A DNA stretch of 64,000 nucleotides from JBBCJR01 sp037190805 (GTDB lineage: Bacteria; Pseudomonadota; Alphaproteobacteria; Sphingomonadales; Sphingomonadaceae): positions 1 to 64,000 of the forward strand of contig JBBCJR010000010.1 in assembly GCA_037190805.1 (NCBI GenBank). The letters are read 5' to 3'. The notes under the pieces were generated by a model, which ran no database searches, was not told the DNA's origin, and saw only the letters and a program-made list of their open reading frames with translations. A program made the position numbers and the translations under genes. Shown piece by piece: positions 10,105 to 18,682 of the stretch. Numbering within the stretch: the first letter of the stretch is position 1; each line of letters begins with the position of its first letter.

Positions 10105-10895
10105 AGCGAGAACTCGGTGATCAGCGGCACATGATCGGACGGCCGCAGCCAGCTCCGGCACGGCTCCAGAACCCGGTGCGCGGTGGCCGTGGCGGCGAGG
10201 TCGGGACTGGCCCAGACATGGTCGAGACGGCGGCCGCGATCCGATGCCGCCCAGTCGCGCGCGCGGTAGCTCCACCACGTATAAAGCCGGCCCGGCGGCG
10301 GCACGAAGCGCCGACCGACATCGACCCAGCGGTGGCTGTCCTGAAGGCGGGTCAGCGCTTCGACCTCGATCGGCGTGTGGCTAACGACGTCGAGCAGCTG
10401 CTTGTGGCTCCAGACGTCGCATTCCAGCGGAGCGATGTTGAAGTCGCCGACCAGGATGGTGGGGCCGCTCAAGCGTTCCGACCAGCGGGTCATGCGCTCG
10501 ACGAACGCCAGCTTCTGCCCGAATTTCGGGTTGAGCAGCGGGTCGGGAATATCCCCGCCCGCCGGCACATAGACATTTTCCAGCCTGATCCCGCCGGGCA
10601 GCCGGACGCCGATATGCCGCGCCTCGCCATTGTCCTGCCAATCGTGGCTGGCCTCCTCGATCAGCGGCAGCTTCGACAGGATGGCGACGCCGTGATGCAT
10701 CGGCTGACCATGATGGATCTGGTGCACATAGCCCAGGCGCCGGAATATATCGGCCGGGAACTGCGCGTTCACGACCTTCGTCTCCTGCAGGCACAGGATA
10801 TCGGGTGCTTCCTCGGTCAGCAGGCGCTGGACGATGTCCAGCCGTGCCCGTACGGAGTTGATGTTCCACGAAGCGATCTTGAACGACTGGGTCAT
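10101..10895 (-). CDS. xth: Exodeoxyribonuclease III
   Basis: A 264-residue AP endonuclease/3'-5' exonuclease of base-excision repair. The N-terminus MTQSFKIASWNINSVRARL holds the catalytic asparagine. LCLQETKV carries the metal-binding glutamate, LVGDFNIAP the Asp/Asn pair, and the C-terminal SDHVPLI the catalytic histidine. The start ATG at 10895 is immediately before the conserved segment. It is the first gene of the operon with ribA and the L,D-transpeptidase, and is divergent from the probable 6S RNA. Confidence 0.95.
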   Translation of the reverse strand: MTQSFKIASWNINSVRARLDIVQRLLTEEAPDILCLQETKVVNAQFPADIFRRLGYVHQIHHGQPMHHGVAILSKLPLIEEASHDWQDNGEARHIGVRLPGGIRLENVYVPAGGDIPDPLLNPKFGQKLAFVERMTRWSERLSGPTILVGDFNIAPLECDVWSHKQLLDVVSHTPIEVEALTRLQDSHRWVDVGRRFVPPPGRLYTWWSYRARDWAASDRGRRLDHVWASPDLAATATAHRVLEPCRSWLRPSDHVPLITEFSL

Positions 10896-10989
10896 GGCCG
10901 GCGCTTCTAACCGTCACGCGCGGCGGGCGCAAAGGTATGGCGTTGGTCCGACACTGCACCCGCCCGTGCAAGCGGGGCACCCCAAATAA

Positions 10990-11145
10990 ATCGAAGCCCC
11001 CGCTCCGGGGGCATGGAGCGAGGGCCGATTTGTGCGCGTTAACGCAACGGGCCTGGTCCGCCCTGAGCAACAGGGGGAAAATCCCAGGGTCGAACCGTTA
11101 CCGGCCCGCAAGAACCATGCTTACGCCAGCGGGGCTGTCGCCAGG
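10990..11145 (+). ncRNA. ssrS: 6S RNA (SsrS), probable
   Basis: This lies in the 300-base gap between xth and lolA. The segment ACGGGCCTGGTCCGCCCTGA (11047-11066) resembles the GCGGGCCAGUCCCCUGAGCC hallmark of 6S RNA. The pairing fits the 6S rod with a central bubble. AGCCCCCGCT (10995-11004) pairs with AGCGGGGCT (11128-11136), leaving one bulged C. GCATGG (11011-11016) pairs with CCATGC (11115-11120), and CGGGCC (11048-11053) with GGCCCG (11103-11108). 6S RNA mimics an open promoter and sequesters sigma70 holoenzyme in stationary phase. The ends are approximate. Confidence 0.75.
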
Positions 11146-11200
11146 ATGAACGAGGGTTTTCAGTTCGTCGATCCGGCGTCACGCCCCGTCGCGGATAGGC

Positions 11201-11842
11201 TCAACCCCGGGCCCCAGAAGCCCGCCGGCGCGGATCCTGGAACTGGAACGCATCCTTTTCGACCGCGACGCCGAATCGCTGATTGGTCAGCGTCACCGTC
11301 GTCCGCGCATTCTGTGAATCGACCACCGTCCACCCGTCCAGCACCAGCCCGGCAGGCGCGCCTGAACGGCGGGACAGGGCCATGGTGATGACGCCATATT
11401 CGGGATGCTTGGGATCGCGCGCTTCAACAAGAATGCGGTCGGCGGTGGATTGCGGCAGCACCTTCGCGAACTTCGCCGGGTCGCGTTCGGGATCCAGCAA
11501 CACGCCCAAGGGGGTCGACTTGATCGGCCAGCGGGACACCTGCCGCACCTTGTAGTCGATGAAGGTCAGCGCCTTGCCGTCGGAGACGACCAGCATCGGC
11601 ACCCCTTCCTGATACTGGAAGCGGATGCGCCCCGGCCGCGCCATCGTCAGCTTGCCGGTCAGCACCTGGCCGTTGGCGGAGGATTGGGTGAAGTCGGCGG
11701 TCATCGTGCCCAACGCCTTCAGATGCGCAGAAACCGCCGACAGCTGGGGCGCGGCATCGGTCTGCGCAACGGCGGCAGGCACGGCTCCGGCGAGCGCGAC
11801 GGGCAGGCCGAGGACGAGAAGGGCGGCGAGGGTGCGGGTCAC
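11201..11842 (-). CDS. lolA: Outer-membrane lipoprotein carrier protein LolA
   Basis: A 213-residue periplasmic chaperone that carries lipoproteins from the LolCDE transporter to the outer membrane. The signal peptide covers about residues 1-26, with likely cleavage after AVAQ. The mature part begins with LSAVSAHLKALGTMTADFTQ, a typical LolA start, and the strand GKLTMARPGRIRFQYQ is characteristic. GTG at 11842 is the start. It lies 94 bp downstream of ftsK on the same strand, as is common in alphaproteobacteria, and no LolB is visible nearby. Confidence 0.92.
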   Translation of the reverse strand: MTRTLAALLVLGLPVALAGAVPAAVAQTDAAPQLSAVSAHLKALGTMTADFTQSSANGQVLTGKLTMARPGRIRFQYQEGVPMLVVSDGKALTFIDYKVRQVSRWPIKSTPLGVLLDPERDPAKFAKVLPQSTADRILVEARDPKHPEYGVITMALSRRSGAPAGLVLDGWTVVDSQNARTTVTLTNQRFGVAVEKDAFQFQDPRRRASGARG

Positions 11843-11936
11843 GAAATCCTGTCTCCGACCATTGTTAGCTCTGGCGCCGGATTAGCACCCGGCCATTGAA
11901 TAGGCCGTGAACCGGCACCCATTACACGAGATGGCA

Positions 11937-14267
11937 TCATAGTGGATGCCCCTCGGGGTCGATCAGCACCTCGCGCCGCCCGACATGGTCGGCGGAGGAG
12001 ACGAGGCCCTCCTTCTCCATCCGCTCGATGAGGCGCGCGGCACTGTTGTACCCGATACGCAGCTGGCGCTGTACATAGCTGGTCGACGCCTTGCGGCTGT
12101 CCGCCACCACCTGGATGGCGCGGCGATAGAGCTGGGTTTCTGGATCGTCCTCGTCCGGCGCGCCGTCGAAGCCGAAGGCGCCCTGGTCCTCAGGCTCCTC
12201 GGTCACGGACGAGATATATTCGGGTGCGCCTTGCGAGCGCCAATGCTCGGCGATCGCCAGCACTTCGTCGTCCGACACGAACGGGCCATGGACGCGGGCG
12301 ATCTGCTTGCCGTTGGGCATGAACAGCATGTCGCCCTTGCCCAGCAGCTGCTCCGCGCCCTGGTCGCCAAGGATGGTGCGCGAATCGATCTTGGACGTGA
12401 CCTGAAAGCTGATCCGGGTCGGCAGGTTGGCCTTGATGACGCCAGTGATGACGTCGACCGATGGCCGCTGGGTCGCCATGATCAGATGGATGCCGGCCGC
12501 CCGCGCCTTCTGGGCGAGACGCTGGATCAGGAACTCGACCTCCTTGCCGGCCGTCATCATCAGGTCGGCCAGCTCGTCAACGACGACCACGATCAGCGGC
12601 AGCGGCTCATAATCGTGCGTTTCCTCCTCATAGATGGGCTGGCCCGAACCGGCGTCCCACCCGGTCTGGACGCGGCGGCCGAGTTGCTGGCCCTTGGCCT
12701 TGGCCTCCCGCACCTTGGCGTTGAAGCTGGAGAGCGCCCGCACGCCCACCGACGCCATCATCCGATAGCGCTCCTCCATCTGCTCGACGGCCCATTTCAG
12801 CGCCCGGACGGCCTTCTGCGGTTCGGTGACGACGGGAGAGAGCAGATGCGGGATGCCGTCATAGATCGACAGCTCCAGCATCTTCGGGTCGATCATGATC
12901 ATTTTGCACTGCTCGGGCGTCAGCCGGTAGAGCAGCGACAGGATCATGCAGTTGAGGCCGACCGACTTACCCGAACCGGTGGTGCCCGCGATCAGCAGGT
13001 GGGGCATCGGTGCCAGGTCGGTGATCACCGCCTCCCCGGCGATGTTCTTGCCCAGAACCAATGGCAGCGACCGGCCGCGCTCCTCGAACTCGTCGGAGGA
13101 GATCAGCTCGCTGAGACTCACCGATTCGCGCTTCTGGTTGGGCAACTCGATGCCAATGACGTTGCGGCCCGGCACCACCGCGACACGGGCCGACATGGCG
13201 CTCATCGACCGGGCGATATCATCGGCCAGGCCGATGACCCGGCTCGACTTGATGCCGGCGGCCGGCTCAAGCTCGTACATGGTGACAACGGGGCCGGGCC
13301 GAACCTCGACGATCTGGCCGCGTACCCCGAAATCCTCGAGCACCGACTCGAGCAGGCGAGCATTCTGCTCCAGCCCGGCGGTATCGATCTTGACCGTCGT
13401 CTTGGCCGGCGGCGGCGTCAGCAAGTCGAGCGTCGGCAGGCTGTAGCTGTCGCCAAGGTCGAGCGCGCTCTGTCGCTCGCGCGCGCTGCGTTTGCCCGCA
13501 GCAGCGGGCGCCGGGGGCGGCGCGACCCGATTCTGCGGCGGCTCGACGATCGCGGGCGCGGCACGACGGGTCAGAGCGCGCGGCGCCGGCGGGTCGGCGG
13601 TCGCGACGTCATCCTCTTCGGCGTCCAGCCCATCGGGTTCACCGGTGGCGAAGGCATCCCGGAGACCGCCGAAGGCGGCACGAACGTCGGCAAGCGCGAT
13701 GCCCAGCGCCCTTAGCCACAAGGTCATCGCGCCGGCGAGAAAGACGGAGACCAGCGCCGCCCGCACCCAGAATGCCCATTCGGGACCCGCCAGCGCGGCC
13801 AGCGTAATCGCGCCCGACCCACCACCCCAGCCAGCGATGCCGCCCCAGCCGGCCGGCAGCAGCGGCGTCGACCCCGGCACGGCGAGCCCCAACCCAAATG
13901 CCGCCAATGTCAGGGCGAGCAGAAGCTCGAACAGCCGCCAGCCGGGATGGCGGCGCGGCTGGCCCCGGATCAGGGCGATACCGGTCGCGATCGGCATCGG
14001 CGGAAGCAGCAGCGCTGCGGCGCCGAACAGCTGGTAGAGCAGGTCCGCGATCCAGGCGCCCGCCACGCCCATCCAGTTGGTCGCGACCGCACCGGTCGCG
14101 GTGTTCAGCGACGGGTCGCCCTGATTGTAGGTGACCAGCGCCACGAACAGCGCAACCCCCAGCAGGCATAGCGCGGCGCCCAGCGCCATGACGCCGCCCA
14201 GGGTCGCCACGTCGCCCGCGCGGACCAGCAGAGAGTCGGCCCGGCGGGGCCGTTCGATGCGCGCCAT
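11937..14267 (-). CDS. ftsK: DNA translocase FtsK
   Basis: A 776-residue septum-located DNA pump that helps to resolve and segregate chromosome termini together with XerC/XerD. The N-terminus has four or five membrane segments within the first roughly 190 residues, followed by a short proline/alanine-rich linker. The motor has Walker A IAGTTGSGKSVGLN near residue 430 and Walker B IVVVVDELADLM. The C-terminal winged-helix gamma domain (about 700-776, with STSYVQRQLRIGYNSAARL) reads KOPS-type sequences. A xerC gene lies in the same window at 23.1 kb. Confidence 0.97.
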   Translation of the reverse strand: MARIERPRRADSLLVRAGDVATLGGVMALGAALCLLGVALFVALVTYNQGDPSLNTATGAVATNWMGVAGAWIADLLYQLFGAAALLLPPMPIATGIALIRGQPRRHPGWRLFELLLALTLAAFGLGLAVPGSTPLLPAGWGGIAGWGGGSGAITLAALAGPEWAFWVRAALVSVFLAGAMTLWLRALGIALADVRAAFGGLRDAFATGEPDGLDAEEDDVATADPPAPRALTRRAAPAIVEPPQNRVAPPPAPAAAGKRSARERQSALDLGDSYSLPTLDLLTPPPAKTTVKIDTAGLEQNARLLESVLEDFGVRGQIVEVRPGPVVTMYELEPAAGIKSSRVIGLADDIARSMSAMSARVAVVPGRNVIGIELPNQKRESVSLSELISSDEFEERGRSLPLVLGKNIAGEAVITDLAPMPHLLIAGTTGSGKSVGLNCMILSLLYRLTPEQCKMIMIDPKMLELSIYDGIPHLLSPVVTEPQKAVRALKWAVEQMEERYRMMASVGVRALSSFNAKVREAKAKGQQLGRRVQTGWDAGSGQPIYEEETHDYEPLPLIVVVVDELADLMMTAGKEVEFLIQRLAQKARAAGIHLIMATQRPSVDVITGVIKANLPTRISFQVTSKIDSRTILGDQGAEQLLGKGDMLFMPNGKQIARVHGPFVSDDEVLAIAEHWRSQGAPEYISSVTEEPEDQGAFGFDGAPDEDDPETQLYRRAIQVVADSRKASTSYVQRQLRIGYNSAARLIERMEKEGLVSSADHVGRREVLIDPEGHPL

Positions 14268-14373
14268 CCCGTCTGTCTCTCCCTACCGCCCGCCTTTCGT
14301 TCCTATCCTATAGCGCGACTGTGGCGAAAAGGCGCGACTGGATTGCGGCACCCGATCAGGTAGAAGGGCCGTC

Positions 14374-15594
14374 ATGCAGGATCTCGACGTCATCATCCTG
14401 GGAGGGGGGCTGAACGGCCTGACCCTTGCCCTCGCGCTCGACGCCCATGGCCTCGCCAGCGCCGTTATCGACACCGCCGATCTCGACCGCACCATCGCGC
14501 CCGCCCATGACGGGCGGGCGTCGGCGATCGCCAGCGCCTCGTGCCGCATGCTGGACGCGATCGGCGTCGGCGCTCGGCTGGAGGGTCAGGGCTGCCCTAT
14601 CTACACCATCCATGTCTCGGAAGGGCTGGGGCGCGGCCTGCTCGATTTCGCCACCGATCCGGCGGAGGGCCCGCTGGGCGTGATGTACGAGAATCGCGCC
14701 GTGCGCCGGGCGCTGATCGAGGCGGCAAGGGCGGCGCCCCACATCGCCATCCATGCCCCCGCGCGGGCGGCCTCCATGGTCCGCGACGCGCACCGCGTCA
14801 CCGCGACGCTGGAGGACGGCACGGTGCTGACCGCGCCGCTGCTGGTCGCGGCAGAGGGGCGGCGGTCTCCGACGCGCGAGGCGGCGGGCATCCGCATCGC
14901 CCGCTGGCACTATCGCCAGACCGCGATCGTTTCGACGATCCACCACGCCATACCGCACAACAACACGGCCTATGAGATTTTCTATCCGACCGGCCCGTTC
15001 GCGGTGCTGCCTCTGCCCGATGACGCCGATGGCCAGCATCGTTCGGCGATCGTCTGGTCGGTGGGGGAGGCGGAGGGACCGGCCACGGCCGCCCTGCCGC
15101 CCCGCGCGCTGGGAGCGGAGATCGAAAAGCGGCTTGGCGGCCTGCTGGGCGCCGTGACACCCGCAGGCCCGGTCTGGTCATATCCGCTGGGATTTCACCA
15201 GTCGGTCCGGATCATCGACCAGCGGCTGGCGCTGCTGGGCGATGCCGCCCATGGCATTCACCCGATCGCCGGCCAGGGTCTCAATATGGGCTTGCGGGAT
15301 GTCGCCGCGCTGACCGAGGTGCTGGTCGACGGCGTCCGCCTCGGCCTCGATCCCGGCGACGCCCAGCTCCTCGCGCGCTATCAGCGCTGGCGGGCGCTGG
15401 ATAATATGATGGTGGCCGGATCGACCGACATTCTCAACCGGCTGTTCGGCCTCAGGGGTCGCGGGATGTCGCGGCTGCGTGCCGCCGGCCTGGCCGCCGT
15501 CGAACGGCTGCCACCCCTCAAACGCGCGTTCATGACCGAAGCACGCGGCGAGTCGGGCGACCTGCCCAAGCTGCTGACCGGGGCGCTGGTCTAG
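14374..15594 (+). CDS. UbiH/UbiF/COQ6-family FAD-dependent ubiquinone hydroxylase
   Basis: A 406-residue flavin monooxygenase that probably hydroxylates the ring of a ubiquinone precursor. Motifs are the N-terminal dinucleotide-binding GGGLNGLTLALAL, the DGRASAI segment, and LLGDAAHGIHPIAGQGLN, which is the family signature (GD motif). The exact ring position (C5, C6 or C1; UbiI, UbiF, UbiH or a broad-specificity UbiL/UbiM type) cannot be told from motifs. It is divergent from ftsK (106 bp gap) and convergent with the yceD-chaperone pair. Confidence 0.88.
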   Translation: MQDLDVIILGGGLNGLTLALALDAHGLASAVIDTADLDRTIAPAHDGRASAIASASCRMLDAIGVGARLEGQGCPIYTIHVSEGLGRGLLDFATDPAEGPLGVMYENRAVRRALIEAARAAPHIAIHAPARAASMVRDAHRVTATLEDGTVLTAPLLVAAEGRRSPTREAAGIRIARWHYRQTAIVSTIHHAIPHNNTAYEIFYPTGPFAVLPLPDDADGQHRSAIVWSVGEAEGPATAALPPRALGAEIEKRLGGLLGAVTPAGPVWSYPLGFHQSVRIIDQRLALLGDAAHGIHPIAGQGLNMGLRDVAALTEVLVDGVRLGLDPGDAQLLARYQRWRALDNMMVAGSTDILNRLFGLRGRGMSRLRAAGLAAVERLPPLKRAFMTEARGESGDLPKLLTGALV

Positions 15595-15631
15595 AAACCG
15601 CAATCCCGCTCAACCGGATCGGCAGGCACGC

Positions 15632-16174
15632 CTATCTCCGGTCCTTCAGGGCCGCGAACGGGTTTGCGGCCGCACGGGTCGCTTCCACTGCCTCGTCCTC
15701 GCTGGTCAGCAAGCGGCGCTCATCGGCAAGGTCGGCATCGGCGGCACGGGGGAAAGAGGGTAGCGCCAGGGCTAGCGTTTCCGCGGCAATCTCACCCAGA
15801 TCAATCGCCTCGCCCTCCAGCGGCAGGACGTCGAGATCGCTCGTTCCCAGTTCGACCTCTTCGGTGTCGCCAGCCGCATCGCTGCCGCTCGAGCGCACGA
15901 ACAGCAGCTCCACCGCTTCGTCCACATTCGCGGGCAGCGGTGCCCCGGAGACCACGCAGCGTTGGGTGACATGCCCGGTGATCTTTCCGGTGACACGCAC
16001 CCCGCCGGCATCCCGCCGCACCTCGAAACACCCCTCGAGACGATCCACCGCGGCAAGGTCGAAGCGGATCGCAAGCGCCGCGCGTTCGACCGCATCGGCG
16101 GCGACGGCGCGGCTGCCGGCGCCATCGCCGATGGCGTCCAGCCGCAGCGGGCGGGAGAATTCCGGCGCCGTCAT
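15632..16174 (-). CDS. YceD family protein (DUF177)
   Basis: A 180-residue protein of the DUF177/YceD family, whose members are linked to 23S rRNA or ribosome metabolism and are usually co-transcribed with rpmF. Here rpmF is not next to it. The alphaproteobacterial type is recognised by GKITGHVTQRCVVSGAPLPANVDEA split around a conserved cysteine (HVTQRCVVSG), then acidic ED-rich segments and the C-terminal NPFAALKDRR. The start ATG at 16174 overlaps the stop of the bc1 chaperone gene, so the two are coupled. Confidence 0.85.
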   Translation of the reverse strand: MTAPEFSRPLRLDAIGDGAGSRAVAADAVERAALAIRFDLAAVDRLEGCFEVRRDAGGVRVTGKITGHVTQRCVVSGAPLPANVDEAVELLFVRSSGSDAAGDTEEVELGTSDLDVLPLEGEAIDLGEIAAETLALALPSFPRAADADLADERRLLTSEDEAVEATRAAANPFAALKDRR

Positions 16175-16695
16175 GCCCGCAGGCTTCCCGCCAGCAGGCG
16201 GTCGCGCGGCGCGGCGGCCACGCCGGTCGCCAGCGTCCGCATCCGCGCAGCGGCGAAGGCCAGCGCGGCGTCGGCCGGCCGGGCGCCACGATAGAGGTTA
16301 CGGACCAACGCCTCCTCCAGCGCGGGTTCGTCGCCGGCTGCCAAAGCATCGCGATAGGCGCCGATGCGGCCGCCCAGCATGCCCATCATCTTGCCGACCT
16401 GCTTGCCGACCACGAGGTCGCCGATGCCGATTTCGCGCAGCTGGCCGTCCATGTCGTCGATGAAGACCTCGGTCAGCGCGACGCTGTCCACCCGTCCGCT
16501 GTCGTCAACCATGTGCAGGCGGTCGAGGACCAGCGCCATCACCAGCGCCACCATATCGAAGCGCCCGTCAAGCGTGTCGGGGACGGCACCGTCGCGATAC
16601 CATGCCGGATCGCGGGCTTCGGTGATGATCGCGCGATAGAGCGGCGTGAGCCGGCGTCGATCATCTTGTCCGAACCATCGCTGCCAGAAACCCAC
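16171..16695 (-). CDS. Ubiquinol-cytochrome c chaperone family protein (CBP3-like)
   Basis: A 174-residue member of the family related to mitochondrial Cbp3, which helps to assemble the cytochrome bc1 complex. The family core is visible as DMVALVMALVLDRL followed by FIDDMDGQLREIGIGDLVVGKQV. The latter contains the conserved DMD..LRE.G.GD motif. GTG at 16695 is the start. It precedes yceD on the same strand, an arrangement common in Sphingomonadales, and is divergent from bamE. Mechanism in bacteria is little studied. Confidence 0.9.
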   Translation of the reverse strand: MGFWQRWFGQDDRRRLTPLYRAIITEARDPAWYRDGAVPDTLDGRFDMVALVMALVLDRLHMVDDSGRVDSVALTEVFIDDMDGQLREIGIGDLVVGKQVGKMMGMLGGRIGAYRDALAAGDEPALEEALVRNLYRGARPADAALAFAAARMRTLATGVAAAPRDRLLAGSLRA

Positions 16696-16832
16696 GTCGC
16701 CACTCCTTCGAATTCATGCCCATGCTTGCGAAGCAGGGCGATTGCGGCATATTGAGGAGAGGGGGCGGCGTTGCAATGGCGGATCGCCCCTCCGGCGGGC
16801 ACGACCGCCCGAAGGAAAGGTGCAGTTGCGGC

Positions 16833-17336
16833 ATGAATGAACTCGTTCGCGTCACGTCCCGGCGGGCGTTGGCCATTGCCGGTTTGGCGATGGTGCTGGC
16901 GGGCGCCTCGGGCTGCGCCCGCATGCGCGACCACCAAGGCTATCTGGCCGACAACCAGCTGGTCGAATCGGTTCAGCCGGGCGTCGACAACCGCGATTCG
17001 GTGGCGAAGACGCTGGGCCGCCCGACCTTCACGTCTGAATTCGACGACAAGAGCTGGTATTATATCTCGCGCGACATGCGCCAATACGGTTTCACCCGCC
17101 CCAGCGCGACGGCCCAGAACATGCTGGTCGTCCGGTTCGATGATGTCGGCAACGTCGCCGCGGTCGAGAAGCGCGGACTGGAGCAGGCCGTGGCGCTCAA
17201 CATGGTCAAGGACAAGACGCCGACGCTGGGCCGCGACAAGTCGCTGCTGGAGGATATCTTCGGCAATATCGGCCGGGTCGGCGGCATGGGCGCAGGCGCA
17301 GGTGGCGCAGGCGCACCGACTTCAGACAACCCCTAA
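16833..17336 (+). CDS. bamE: Outer-membrane assembly lipoprotein BamE (SmpA/OmlA)
   Basis: A 167-residue lipoprotein of the beta-barrel assembly machine. The signal peptide ends in a lipobox LAGASGC (cysteine about residue 28). The BamE core includes VQPGVDNRDSVAKTLGRPTF (the G.t...V...lG.P motif) and WYYISRD. A low-complexity Gly/Ala tail ends the protein. ATG at 16833 is chosen because it places the signal peptide correctly; the frame is open further upstream but that part is not signal-like. The 137 bp gap to the divergent chaperone gene should hold both promoters. Confidence 0.92.
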   Translation: MNELVRVTSRRALAIAGLAMVLAGASGCARMRDHQGYLADNQLVESVQPGVDNRDSVAKTLGRPTFTSEFDDKSWYYISRDMRQYGFTRPSATAQNMLVVRFDDVGNVAAVEKRGLEQAVALNMVKDKTPTLGRDKSLLEDIFGNIGRVGGMGAGAGGAGAPTSDNP

Positions 17337-17352
17337 TCACAGGTTTTCCCAG

Positions 17353-18069
17353 ATGCGACATTCCGGCCGGACGCCCGACCAGATGCGGGCGATCGAGATG
17401 CTGCCCGGCTTTTCCGCCCATGCCGAGGGCAGCTGCCTCATAAAATTCGGCCAGACCCATGTGCTTTGCACCGCCTCTGTCGAGGAACGGGTGCCACCCT
17501 TTCTGCGCGGCAAGGGTCAGGGCTGGGTAACGGCCGAATATGGCATGCTGCCTCGCGCCACCCACACACGCGGGAATCGCGAGGCCGCCAAGGGCAAGCA
17601 GTCCGGCCGCACCCAGGAAATCCAGCGCCTGATCGGCCGCTCGCTACGCGCGGTGGTCGACCTCACGGCGCTCGGCGAACGGCAGATCACCCTCGACTGC
17701 GACGTCATCCAGGCCGATGGCGGCACCCGCACCGCCGCCATTTCCGGCGCTTGGGTAGCGCTACGCCTGGCGGTCGATAAGCTGATCGCCGCCGGCGCGC
17801 TCGCCAGCGATCCGATCACTGCGCAGGTCGCGGCGGTGTCATGCGGCATCCACGACGGCACACCGATCCTCGACCTCGACTATGAAGAGGATTCGTCGGC
17901 CGGCACCGATGGTAATTTCGTCATGACCAGCACCGGCGCGCTAGTCGAGGTGCAGGCGACCGCCGAAGGCGCTGCTTTCGCCGAGGAAGAGCTGCTGCGC
18001 CTGCTGCGCCTCGCCCGGATCGGCTGCGATACCATTTTCGCCGCGCAGTTGCGGGCCGCCGGCCGGTGA
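17353..18069 (+). CDS. rph: Ribonuclease PH
   Basis: A 238-residue phosphorolytic 3'-5' exoribonuclease that trims tRNA 3' ends. The family core is complete: RPFGRTPDQ-like start, GQTHVLCTASVEERVPPF, GWVTAEYGMLPRATHTR, QEIQRLIGRSLRAV and DCDVIQADGGTRTAAI. ATG at 17353 follows bamE by 16 bp. The stop TGA overlaps the GTG of rdgB, so rph-rdgB are coupled, an arrangement frequent in bacteria. Frame and length agree with the family (about 240). Confidence 0.97.
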   Translation: MRHSGRTPDQMRAIEMLPGFSAHAEGSCLIKFGQTHVLCTASVEERVPPFLRGKGQGWVTAEYGMLPRATHTRGNREAAKGKQSGRTQEIQRLIGRSLRAVVDLTALGERQITLDCDVIQADGGTRTAAISGAWVALRLAVDKLIAAGALASDPITAQVAAVSCGIHDGTPILDLDYEEDSSAGTDGNFVMTSTGALVEVQATAEGAAFAEEELLRLLRLARIGCDTIFAAQLRAAGR

Positions 18070-18671
18070 CGCGCCGCCTCGATCCCGGCCGGCTGGTGAT
18101 CGCCAGCCATAATGCCGGCAAGGTGCGCGAGATCGCCGCCCTGCTCGGCCCTTACGGGATCGACCCGGTGTCCGCCGCCGCGCTGGGCCTGCCGGAACCC
18201 GAGGAAACCGGCACCAGCTTCGTCGCCAATGCCGAACTGAAGGCGCGCGCCGCCGCCGACCTCAGCGGGTTGCCGGCGCTGGCCGACGATTCGGGCCTGT
18301 CGGTCGATGCCCTGAATGGCGAGCCGGGTATCTTCTCCGCCCGCTGGGCCGGTCCGGACCGCGATTTCATGCATGCGATGACGCTGGTCGAAAAGCATCT
18401 CCAGCGCATCGGACCAGATGCGGGACGCGACGCCCATTTCGTCTGCGCCCTCGCCCTTGCCTGGCCGGACGGGGAAATGGTCAGCGTCGAGGGCCGGGTC
18501 GACGGCACGCTGATCTGGCCCCCGCGTGGGGACCAGGGTTTCGGCTACGATCCGATGTTCGTACCCTTGGACCATGGCCAGAGCTTCGGGGAGATGGAGC
18601 CCGACGCCAAGCATGCGATCAGCCACCGGGCCGATGCCTTCGCCAAGCTGATCGCCGAAGTGCTGCCCTGA
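18066..18671 (+). CDS. rdgB: RdgB/HAM1 non-canonical purine NTP pyrophosphatase
   Basis: A 201-residue house-cleaning enzyme that hydrolyses dITP, XTP and related nucleotides to monophosphates. Key motifs are VIASHNAGKVREI (phosphate-binding S/T-x-N-x-x-K), ADDSGLSVDALNGEPG (catalytic metal-binding acid) and GFGYDPMFVP with a C-terminal SHRADAF. It begins with GTG at 18066, overlapping the rph stop, and is followed after 11 bp by hemW. The three genes rph-rdgB-hemW form a typical alphaproteobacterial string. Confidence 0.96.
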   Translation: MTRRLDPGRLVIASHNAGKVREIAALLGPYGIDPVSAAALGLPEPEETGTSFVANAELKARAAADLSGLPALADDSGLSVDALNGEPGIFSARWAGPDRDFMHAMTLVEKHLQRIGPDAGRDAHFVCALALAWPDGEMVSVEGRVDGTLIWPPRGDQGFGYDPMFVPLDHGQSFGEMEPDAKHAISHRADAFAKLIAEVLP

Positions 18672-18682
18672 GGGGCACCGCC

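Noticed and set aside
10978..11050. CRISPR-like or small repeat structure in the xth/lolA gap
   Set aside because: No repeated unit with spacers; the structure is better explained by 6S RNA pairing.
11946..13715. Plus-strand open frame of 589 codons
   Set aside because: It lies antisense to ftsK, whose protein is unmistakable; the frame has low-complexity His/Arg/Gln-rich content typical of GC-rich shadows.
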